From contig MOWL01000045.1 of the NCBI GenBank assembly GCA_002110485.1, positions 1,054,001 to 1,118,000 of the forward strand: 64,000 nt of DNA, in the 5' to 3' direction. Below the pieces are notes generated by a model. That model worked only from the letters and a program-made list of their open reading frames with translations. It was not told the DNA's origin and ran no database searches. Both the position numbers and the translations under genes were made by a program. Source of the stretch: Emergomyces orientalis (Eukaryota; Ascomycota; Eurotiomycetes; Onygenales; Ajellomycetaceae). This document shows, piece after piece, positions 34,569 through 44,308 of the stretch (within the stretch, counting starts at the first letter, position 1; every line of letters starts with the position of its first letter).

Positions 34569-37512
34569 ATGGATATTGACACAGATTCCCTTCCAAAGCC
34601 TGCTGCAAACATGCCTACAAACCTAGACGTTAATCCTTATGAGACAAACGCGGAAAAGGTACCACAATCCGACCGGTTTCTAGCTCGACATCCTCAGTAC
34701 GGCCGCTACCAACCCAGCTCTAGCGATTTCAAGCCTGACCCAATTCACTGCAACTCGAATGATGACGAGTCACTTCGCTACTGGGAAGCAGTCCTAGCCA
34801 AATGTGACGAGAAGACGCGTATCAACACTCCAGCAGCTGGCAAGAGAGACACATTTGCATTGGGGAGTGTGATAGTGAAGAGCGACCACAATTCTACGGA
34901 ACCGACTGGGGATTATAGCATCGTAGATGAAAACGAAGCTTATGCTATTAAAACAGCAGAGAAAATTCTTCCAGATATCCGATTACCTCAGGTATTTCTT
35001 AGAGCCAAAATTAAGGATCGCGACGTGCTTGTTCAGTCCCGCATTCCGGGCGTTTCGTTGGAAGTTGCGTGGCCCTACCTTACAAGACACCAAAAAGAGA
35101 ACTTCAAGCGACAGGCACGAAATATAATACAACGAATTGATAATGCCAAAGATGGTCGTAGTAGTCCGTCCTACGTTGTCAAGGGAAACAAACCAAAGGA
35201 GGAACATCGGTTACAACAGATTGAATACGACATCCTCTTCGGATCAGCCTCCGCTTCGGATAAAAATCTGGCTTTTACCAATAATAATATGGTTCCTGCC
35301 AATGTAATTGTGGATAACGATACAATCGTCGGGATTGTTGGATGGTATAATGCTGGCTACTTCGGTTGGGAGCGAGCCAAAAATGTCCACCACAAAATCC
35401 GATGCACTGGCTCCAACGACATCTCCTCTGACGGTGGTGTATTCATACCGGATGCCTTTTGGCGTGATCTTTACGATATATCCGTTGATCAATCCGCGTC
35501 AAGTAACCCCGTCCTGAAATCCGAGATTAAGACCGAGCCGCCTACCCCGACCTTAGAATCTATCCCTAGCGGTTCAACGGCTGATATCCCGGTTCCAACT
35601 AAGGAGCCATGGACACCCAGGAAAATTACAGACCTTAAGCGTGAGTCCATGTCCCGCGCTTCATCCACAGACCGTTCGTCCCCAGCGCCATCAACGAAGC
35701 CCTCAGGTCCAAGCCCCGGTACGGATCCGAAGAAAAGAGCTGCCCCATCCACGAAAAAGGGAACTTCTACTCGAAAACCTGCTACTAAGAAGCGTAAGCT
35801 GAATTCAAATGACACTGAAAGTGTAGATGGCACAGCTTCGCCGTTTCGGCGATCAGCAACACCGGTATCTTCGCGTGCAAGCAAGGCTCCAACTGCAAAA
35901 AATCGAACGCAGAGTTCGTTGTCCGTTGCGGGTTCTCCAGCACCGGAAACTAAACGGGCGGGAAAAGCACCCGAACCTCAGGAAGATGGGGATGAGGATG
36001 ACGAGGATGAAGATCCATCGGAGGTGTTCTGTATTTGCCGTAAACCTGACAATCATACTTGGATGATTGGTTGTGATGGCGGGTGCGAGGATTGGTTCCA
36101 TGGGAAATGTGTCAAAATCAACCAAGAAGATGCTGACCTGATTGATAAATATATTTGTGAGTACTTCACCCGAACCTTCACCTCGTTTCGTTATTCAGTT
36201 GTTATTTGCCCGCTGGCTGACATCCATAGGTCCTGCATGCGAATCAAAAAACGGAACCCATACGACTTGGAAGCGGATGTGTCGTCTCCCTGGCTGTCGA
36301 CAACCAGCACGTATCTCCGGGGGCATGGTTCCCAGCAAATATTGTAGTGACGAACATGGTCGAGAGTTTATGCGCCAGAAAGCTTCGCTCTCAAAACGCG
36401 GATCAGCTGCTGGACCTTCGTCTGCTCCGAACATGTCAGCTGCGGACAATTCGCGAGGATCATCCGTAGCCGTTGGAAGACGCCGCCAAAAAGGAGTTCA
36501 TCGTGATGACACAGAGGCAGGAGTGGAACAGCTGGAACCTGGCAAATCGAATCCCCGTGATGAGGACGAAGAGGACGAGGAGGACATTGAGGCGGACGAA
36601 ACTGAAGCGGAAATTGGCCAAACTGAAGACCTTGGTAGTCGAGGTGGTGTCCTTACTAAGAACGACCTCAAAGCCGTCGTCGCCGGAGTAAAATCTGCAC
36701 AGGAATTCCGTGGACTGGGCGACAACATTCTACCTCCTCCTGTGGCCAAAAAACTAACACCATCCGGTGGCGTTTCTGGACAGATCTCGTCATCTAAATC
36801 CAAAACCAGCACGGTGTCTCATAATCTTGATGAAATCGATTTCGATCTCGACACTCATCAGATACAGTTCACCGCCAATGAACGCCAACATATTGACAAC
36901 CTCCGCAGTAAACGAACAAACCTGCGCAACCAGCTCGAAATGCTTCAGGACCGTGACACTTTCCTGACGCTGATTCGCCAACGTGCAAAAACAATCCTGG
37001 AACACCTCCGCCAGGCAGACCCAAAAAGCAGCGCGTCGACATGGAAAGATATCTGCGGATATGATTCTCGCCTCTCATGGTCTGATGACGAGTTCAATGA
37101 GTGGAGATTGTCAGAAGTGGGAAAGGAAGCACTTCGCTCTGGGGCCTTTGAAGCTGCTGATTCCGGACCTGATGCTGGCGGCGATGTTGAGATGCAAGAT
37201 GCGGATGGGGACCGTAAGACCGTTGATAGGATTGCTCGCGGCGTCTGTGTCAAGAAGCGTTGTGAGAGACATAGGCAATGGGTTAAAGTGCAGCAGCAAG
37301 ATATGCAACATGAGGAACGGGTTGCGAGGGAGGAATTGGAGAAATGTGAGAAGAATGCCAAGGATGTTATTGGCCGTATTGTTTTGCGCGTCTATGGAGA
37401 TGAGGATAGTGGGAATCCTGCTAAAGGTCCTCCTGATACACCGATGGCTACCGCTGTCACCACTGCCTCTGAGAATAAGGATGGGAATGGGAAGATTATA
37501 GTTGAGGAATAA
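34569..37512 (+). CDS. SPP1: Spp1-like PHD-finger COMPASS subunit with N-terminal degenerate phosphotransferase domain
   Basis: Two exons: 34569-36156 and 36230-37512 (956 aa). The split codon completes the CPAC end of the PHD finger. The PHD (486-533; FCICRKPDNHTWMIGCDGGC, DWFHGKCV, CPAC) binds methylated H3K4 in Spp1/Cps40 of the Set1 complex. It is followed by the Cys-rich block CRLPGCRQPARISGG, KYCSDEHGREFM, and a C-terminal coiled-coil region (about 750-790), as in Spp1. Residues about 65-280 resemble an APH/ChoK-type kinase: EAYAIKTAEK, VQSRIPGVSLEVAWP, FTNNNMVPANVIVDN, GIVGWYNAGYFGWERA. The catalytic-loop Asp is Asn (N240) and the metal-binding Asp is Gly (G258), so it is probably not an active kinase. 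The middle (340-480) is Ser/Pro/Lys-rich with an acidic EDDEDED run. Confidence 0.87.
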
Positions 37513-38123
37513 GATTGCAAGTCAGACCTCTATGAATTATATTGCGTTTGTTCTTAGAGATAATGAAGTGAACTGCGAGACTTTCAAGCTCTTATTCTTT
37601 ATGATTTTGCCCGAAAAAAATAACAACCCCACGACCCCACGAGCTGATGATTTGGTTGTTTATGTTCATATCCCGTTGTTAGGTGGTCTAGTCTGGCCAT
37701 TCTTCTTTCGAGAGAATTTAATATTTGCCTCTGCTCATCACCGAATACTTCGATTATTAACTTAGTGTGTCAATCTCCCACGATACTTACTGCACTCTGC
37801 CCAGCTCACTAACAATAACCTCTTACCATAGGTTCTGATCTATTTCCATACAGTTGAGAGATGCAATGAGATAACAGGCCTCTATTGACTACCAGGGATA
37901 TTACTACCAGGCCAAAAGTAAAAATTGAACTTGACGAGGATTGAATCGAACTCTCGGTTCCTGAAGAGCTGCCATAAAAAGCAAACAAAGGGGCGCCAAA
38001 ATAATGGGATGCTTCTTAAACCAATTAGAGAAAACGTTAATTCATCATTTAAAAAAGAATGCTAATTACAGAAAGGGGCATATAATATACAAAAACAAAG
38101 CCAACCACCAGCAGCGATAGCCA
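37513..38123. other. Convergent intergenic region
   Basis: 611 bp between two 3' ends. It includes a GTTCGATTC box on minus (near 37945-37955) that resembles a tRNA B box but lacks a cloverleaf. Confidence 0.55.
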
Positions 38124-39083
38124 TCACCAAGGCTTGTCAGCCCCGGTGGCCATATATAGTGTCGAGCTGTTTTTGACGTGCTGAGTGATATCCCTCGCAG
38201 CTGCCTCGCTCTCTTCGTGGTGATAATATCTCGTTGTCGCGAAGCCGTATATAATTCCATCGACATGGGCTTTATCTAATAGCTGTGCCACACGCTTGCC
38301 GTCGCCGACCCGGCTGGTCCAGCCGAAGACTCTGTTAATGTCACCCCTGCCCCTTGCCTTGGCTCCGTTCCTCAACTCAGCACAAGTCTTTTGTCCCTTC
38401 TCTTTACAATTTCCAAATCCGGTTGCAATCTGTGTATACCCATAATCCATAACCCTCTGCTGGGGTTTTACCCCACTTCCCTGCTTCTTATAGACATTCA
38501 AAACATGTTTCACCTCACCGCTCAGGCATACCGCCTCACCAGGCTTCAGGTTGCCTTGAATATATTGGAACCCGGAAGAATCAGTCGAGCCTGCGCCAAA
38601 GAATCCATACAGAGTGCGCACGCCTGCAGGGTTCAGGATTTCCTGCGCCAGTTTCTGCAATGACTGCATGGAACATTTCTCGTTGCTCTTGCATTTGCTT
38701 GGATCCAAAACGTCCTTATCGCAGGATTTGCCTGAGCACATGTTGGGGGTCTTGAGGTCGAGCCAGACGAATGCGATATTTTTATTCTCTTCAGCGATAG
38801 CTTTGAACATAACCTCCAGGGAGTCACCCCATGACTTGCCCCTGATATCGTGGTCAGCCCACCAGCCTTCTTTGTAAGCGGCAATATCAACCTCGACTGA
38901 ATTCGCGCCGTGTGCAATAGCATCTTTGAGACCCTTTCTGTCCAGGACCATGTGCGCAATGGCGTATGTAGGTCTTTTTTCGGCCCGGCGACTAACTTCA
39001 AAATCGACTGGGGAACCGAAGGTGAGGGGGGCTGCTATGAGCACGCAAAGAAGAGCACATATTGTCCGTATTAAGGTACGCAT
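38124..39083 (-). CDS. Secreted sphingomyelinase-D / phospholipase-D-like enzyme
   Basis: A single exon of 319 aa. The first 23 residues are a signal peptide (MRTLIRTICALLCVLIAAPL). It belongs to the TIM-barrel family of sphingomyelinases D known from sicariid spiders, corynebacteria and several ascomycetes, which split the head group from sphingomyelin or lysolipids and often form cyclic phosphates. The catalytic pattern is visible: His44 in AIAHMVLD, Glu64 and Asp66 in NSVEVDIA, and His78 in WWADHDIRG. The C-terminus ends in ATGADKPW, matching the SMD-tail that caps the barrel in this family. Cys at CSGKSC and further on could form disulfides. Fungal members are found in Onygenales and Aspergillus. 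Substrate in this organism and any role in host contact are not shown by sequence. No pathway neighbours. Confidence 0.88.
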   Translation of the reverse strand: MRTLIRTICALLCVLIAAPLTFGSPVDFEVSRRAEKRPTYAIAHMVLDRKGLKDAIAHGANSVEVDIAAYKEGWWADHDIRGKSWGDSLEVMFKAIAEENKNIAFVWLDLKTPNMCSGKSCDKDVLDPSKCKSNEKCSMQSLQKLAQEILNPAGVRTLYGFFGAGSTDSSGFQYIQGNLKPGEAVCLSGEVKHVLNVYKKQGSGVKPQQRVMDYGYTQIATGFGNCKEKGQKTCAELRNGAKARGRGDINRVFGWTSRVGDGKRVAQLLDKAHVDGIIYGFATTRYYHHEESEAAARDITQHVKNSSTLYMATGADKPW

Positions 39084-40628
39084 TGTTCAAGCTCGTTCCT
39101 CATAAATATAGTAGAATAAGATTGTGGGAGGCGACACTCTAGCTATGGAAGAGTGACGGCGAGATAATATAAACTCGTTATTTCTTGGGACTCAATTATC
39201 CTGATAAACGAACGCTCTTATATCTTTTCAAAAATGGGAGAAGATGAAACTTACTCCCGCCTCAGCCCCGTGGCGGATGCACTCGAGACCCATCCCAGAA
39301 TCCCTACAAATTACTGACTAATGCGGGTGTATGATATAAATAGGTGTGGAGGTGGGTCTAACTAGAGAAAGCAGCCCTGAGCAGGGGTGTTGATTGGAAC
39401 ACTTCCGGCTTTCAGGGGTTCAGTACTTACATAGTAGCTTGCTTGCTTGAATCTTCCAGCTCGCTCTCCCGGACCACTTCGAATACGCCGAGCTTTTACT
39501 CCGTATATAGATGCATACATATTCTTGGTTACTTCCCCGCCCCCAGGAGCTTAAGGAACTAACTTCTCGATATGAGGATATTGAGCTGGAATAGGGACGT
39601 ATAGTAGTAATATCAGATGATGCAAAATCAAATCAATGAAAGATATTGTGGTAGGCATTTAAAAAAAGGCTTTGAGCCATTTCTCAACCCCAGGATATTT
39701 TGTTACATATGCTATGCACCGTAGTTAGTTATATTTTAACTTTCGCCATGGTTACGTAAAAGCTTAAGTGCTTTAACTCGTAATTCTTTTCACCAAGATT
39801 TTAACTATATGTAGTCGGGCATCATGATCATGCCTGGTAGCTTTGTATAGGGGGTTGCTGTAAAAGAAAATACTTCTGCCAAAATATTCATATCTTCAAC
39901 ACCACATCATAGTTATATTAATAAGGGTTAAATAAAAAGTTAGAACCATATTCTTGATGTAGAGAGTATCCATTCTGAGGGTCTCCTGTCATCGTCCACC
40001 GATGTTACGCTGATCGGCTTCATAGTATTTTGAACGGAGAATCAAGCATACAACACATTATGCCTCCTGAGAAATGAAGCTCCATGGCGGTGAAACACAG
40101 GCAGGTGTCGGGTGTACAGCCCGTGCCGCTGCGGTGTAAAGAGGCAATTCCTGCATGCAAAAACTTGCCCCATGCCCCCTTTTCGGAAACATTTTCTCAA
40201 GCCGATCCTCCAGTTCCAACCTACGGCCAGCAAGCACATTCTTTTTATCGAAAATTATGTATCCCACGAGATATTTTCCATTTTATTTGAATGCCAATTC
40301 CCCATAGGAGCCAGCAGTACTGAATTTTATTTCCCCTGTGCATTTTCAGCTACGTGTTGATGCCTGCCCTACACCATATCTCCTGCGCGAAACAGACAAG
40401 ATGAAGGGGGAGCCAACCTGCCATAAACAAACAGAAGATTTGATTGATCCGACTAATGGACCCGTGGACCCTCAGGCCGGCGGGCGAATATCCCGGCACC
40501 GAAAGTTTCTCCAGAAGTAGAATCTGCGCACTCGACGAGCACAGTGCAATCCGGATTCCGGACGTGGCCCATGTTTATTTAAAGAAAAATATTCGAAACA
40601 TGAAGTCATTGTTTACTTTGTTTCCAGG
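39084..40628. other. 1.5 kb gene-free region
   Basis: Upstream of the sphingomyelinase-D-like gene. AT-rich, with TACTCCGTA at 39497-39505. Several overlapping short frames at 40042-40520 lie on both strands without conserved blocks. Confidence 0.5.
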
Positions 40629-41843
40629 TCACAATTCACACCATCTTCCAACTTCGTCCCCGACCCTATGCTTTGCCACCTCGATGATCATTTTCTCCTG
40701 CACCAGTGAAACTAGGAGATGCACATCACAACCCTGGTCTAGCGATTGCGCTAGGATAGAAAAGTGGGAGGAATATGGTGGCACTCTTGAGAGACGATCT
40801 ACACGTCTCGGGACGTGAGAAAATGTAGAACGCACAGGTAGCCCCGGATAATACTGCTGTTGCTGCTGTGGCTGCCTGTTTGGCTGGTGAGGTGGTCGCT
40901 GACCAGCATTTGTATCATTGGGAGTAGACCCCTGAGCTGGGGCCGTTGAAGGAATATGGAGTAAAGCGATAGAATTAACCAATATAACGGAGAGGAAAGA
41001 GGCGTACGTTCGTGATAAAACGGTAAGCGTCCGCAGTAACGGGATGAGGCAGGCATGACCAGCTACGGGATTTGAGATGCGAATGGTCTCTTCGAGTGAC
41101 TGATCTATTCCTTCGATGAGGAGGAGGATGGGCGCCGAGTTGTATCCCTGTTTTTGCTCTTCTGATTGGTTTTGCCATTGCTGAAGCTCGAATAGGATAT
41201 CTGATGCCTGAGATACAGCTTCGACTAGCTCCTTAAAGTCATAGACGCGGCGCGTTTGGATACTTTTAAGGATGGATTCGATGTCTTCTGGTGAGCGGTC
41301 TGGCAGTCGTTGCTGGAGGGAAAAATATAAGGCTTGAGGCGACAGGGGTCGTGACTCGAAATACTGTATCACAAATGCCCGTGGAAAATTTCGAGGAGTT
41401 GGATACTTGCTAAGTAGAGTGATTAAGATATGCTGCGAAAACTATCTGGAAATTAGCATTTCATATATTTGTAGCATGTCTATGTTCTATCCTACAGGAA
41501 CTTTGTGCCTGGTAAAAAGAGATTCCAAGCTAGAGCAACAGCCAAAAGGAAATAGGTAACCAACCTCATCCACCCAAGATCGGATATCATCTCCCGCTCC
41601 CTCTTGTGAACCATTTGCCGCCGCGGACTGGAGCCCGGATATCCCAATAACCCCACCACAGCTCAGAACAGATTTGTCAGGCGTACGTGAGACCCCTTCT
41701 TCTATGTCCCTAGCTAGGTCCCATGAAGCACTCTCCACCATTCTGCGCTGCTCATGGACATTATGGCCAATATTCTTTTGAAGGGACGAGTCTAACAAGG
41801 CGGAGGCGAGGATTGGTGGAGTTGGTGCAAATTGGCCCGTCAT
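40629..41843 (-). CDS. Rad51-paralogue-like protein with degenerate ATP-binding motifs
   Basis: Two exons: 41843-41496 and 41441-40629 (386 aa). The 54-bp intron has a TGCTAAT branch site. N-terminal ILASALLDSSLQKN, then SCGGVIGISGLQ where Rad51-family proteins have a Walker A loop; the GxxGKT signature is not seen. Exon 2 has HILITLLSKYPTPRNFPRAF and VYDFKELVEAVSQASDILFE. It then has SAPILLLIEGIDQSLEETIR and PLLRTLTVLSRTYASFLSVI at the Walker B and following beta-strand positions. This order matches XRCC2/RAD51D-like fungal proteins. A Gln-rich insertion (QPQQQQQYYPG) and a Cys-containing C-terminus follow. If the family call is right it acts in homologous recombination as a non-ATPase partner. 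Extra introns in the Walker A region may have been missed. Confidence 0.55.
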
Positions 41844-42521
41844 TATATGTAGCCCCTCACACCCTTTCGCAATTAAATAAGCTGAGGAAATAAAATGAAA
41901 AAGAGGGTAGGTTCAATTGGTTAAAGGATTCCTTGTTTGCATCTTCGATGTTGCGGAGAGCTCGAATGTGCCAGGCTAGACGCCGTATTGCTTCGTCATA
42001 TCAAATTGATCCTTGACCCATAACTTTCCTCCGCGATCTTCTTCTAAGGAGGACCTGTTAAGGTTGATCTTCCTGAACTGAGTGAGCCAATTTTAATTTT
42101 TATTATTTAATGGTAGTCTGTAGCTTCCAAGTATCCTAATCTAGTTTAAAGATAGGTATTGATGATCACCAATTTGGGTTTTTGGTTTTTTCTAGACATT
42201 AGTTACGAACTCTCCCCGCATTCCCCGCCTCGTGCGCCCTTGTTACGCAATTTGGTAACATCTCTAACCGAAGAATTCAAGCATCAAAATTTGCTGCGAG
42301 AAATAGAAGCAAGCCGATGAGCCATCTGTGTATGATAGTTAATTTTATTTAGCCTCTCCGAAACTTCAAAGTGACCTCATCTCGTAACTTTTTCTCTATC
42401 AATAGCCCATCCAATTCGCAATATAAAATAACAGTTGAGCTCACACCATAGGTGAAAATCAGAAAGCAGCTGCTTGCACTGTTTATATTCCGACCAAAGA
42501 GCTCATCAAAATAAATCCAAT
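41844..42521. promoter_or_regulatory. Divergent promoter region
   Basis: 678 bp between the Rad51-like gene (minus) and the aldolase-like gene (plus), AT-rich, no coding signal. Confidence 0.5.
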
Positions 42522-43558
42522 ATGAGCCCCACCGCCCTTTCCGAAAATACCGTTTCCGTTAACGATCCCGTCGCGAGGTCCAAAGAAGACCAGCAGCAAC
42601 GAGAGCAAAAGAAGCAACATGTCCACGGAGGGGAAGGCTTAACAGCCCTCCAGGCCTTATCTCATGGTGGAATCGCCATTCCAGGTAAATTATATATCCC
42701 ACTCGACTATCAAAATAATCCAACACCTCCCTCCAACCTAACATGCATATATATATATATATATACCAACCACAAACCTAACATAATCCCGTCCCAGGAA
42801 TCCCCAGCTTCACCTCTCACGACTTGAAACAACATTGGCAACTCGAGCACATGGCGGGGGCCTTCCGCATCTGGGCCCGTCACGGCTACACAGAGGGGAT
42901 GTCCGGCCACATCAGCGTTCGGGACTCCGAACACACTAACGCCTTCTGGACGAACCCTTTAGCTGTGCACTTCGGCATGTTAAAAGCCAGTGACATGATC
43001 CTACTGGACCTCAACGGAAATGTAATTGGCGGCAACCGCTCGCGGCCCGCCAACGCAGCCGGCTTTTTGATTCATGCTGCCGTGCACAAGGCGCGCGAGG
43101 ACGTGCATGCCGTCTGCCACGCGCACACCATTTACGGGAAGGCATGGTCGTCATTTGCGCGTCCACTGGAGATGTTGAATCAGGACGCGTGCAAGTTCTT
43201 CGGTGCGCATAGTGTCTATGAGTCCTATGGAGGGGTGGTTTTGGCGGAGGAGGAAGGTGATATGATTGCCAAGGCCCTGGGGGACGGGAAGGCATGTATT
43301 TTGATGAACCATGGGTTGTTGACGGTGGGGGGGACTGTGGATGAGGCGGCGTATTTGTTTGGGTTGATGGAGAGGAGCTGTCGGGTGCAGCTTCTGGCGG
43401 AGGGGGCCGCTGCGAATGGGTGTAAGAAGGTGTTGATTTCGGATGAGGAGGCGGCGTATAATTTCAAGGTGGAGAGTGACCCCGAGTCTTTGTATTGTGA
43501 GTTTCAACCTGATTATGAATATGAGGACATGTTGTGCAACGGGGCGTTCAAGAATTGA
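42522..43558 (+). CDS. Class II aldolase/adducin-domain protein
   Basis: Two exons: 42522-42684 and 42798-43558 (307 aa). Members of this Zn-dependent family (fuculose-1-phosphate aldolase, ribulose-5-phosphate epimerase, adducin head) cleave or epimerise sugar phosphates. Visible marks: GAFRIWARHGYTEGMSGHIS, a typical N-terminal helix and Asn/Gly loop; VCHAHTIYGKAWSSF with the HAH metal pair; and MNHGLLTVGGTVDEAAYLF with the third His. All three metal ligands are present, so it looks enzymatic rather than structural. The 54-residue N-terminal leader is hydrophilic. Many fungi have several copies of unknown substrate. The intron holds an AT microsatellite (42747-42765). Confidence 0.9.
42747..42765. 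repeat. (AT)n microsatellite in the aldolase-like intron
   Basis: Perfect AT alternation of 19 bp inside the only intron of the class II aldolase gene. Confidence 0.9.
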
Positions 43559-44308
43559 CGGAGGTCATGGGTGTCATCATGGGGGCTCCTTTTCCAGCTA
43601 GGTGTGGAAACCAAATAGTTAGAACTACTGCCAGGCGACGTGGGAGCACGGCATTCGTGAGAGGTGAGAAAAAAGTAACTACTACATTATTATCTATTCC
43701 ATCCCATCTATTTAAACCCTTGACAATTAATTATTGGCCAGCACCGTAGAAACCTTTTATAACAATAAGTAAGTCCAGGAATGTGAGTGGGGTTGGGAAC
43801 AAAAGAAAATCCATCCTGGTTAGGATACATTGAGTAATAAAACTGACTACATCAGTAATATTATATACACAAAAGTGAAAAGTTTTCGGTAGAATTAAAA
43901 AAACAAAAGTAGGTATAAACGACGACCGCAAGGCAAAGGCTAAAAAAGAATTTAAAAATTTAAAGAGAAAAAAACCCATGAGGCAAAAAACGTATGTAAC
44001 CGGAAGGAGAGTATAGTTTGACAAGAATTGAAGGACTACGCCAGTTTCAGGTAGAGGTATAGACAACAATAGAAAAGAAGATAAAATGAAGGCTTGGATG
44101 AAGGAATAGGTAAACCGGAAAATTCCTCAGGAAAATATGCATGATGATGAATTTAGTCTGCGCGAAATAAAGCCAAAGATTTCAAGCGGGAAAAATGGGG
44201 AGGGGGCTGGGAGATATGTGAACATGAAACCCGAAAATTAAAGGTACGGGAAGTAAGATCAGGGGTAAAGAAGATAGAAAGCCAAGTTGCGAACAAAAGG
44301 TACCTAAT
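43559..44308. other. Convergent 3' region
   Basis: 750 bp between the aldolase-like gene and the EFR3 stop codon. AT-rich; no gene seen. Confidence 0.55.

Noticed and set aside
37930..37985. Possible tRNA on minus (GTTCGATTC box)
   Set aside because: No matching A box or acceptor/anticodon stems could be folded by eye.
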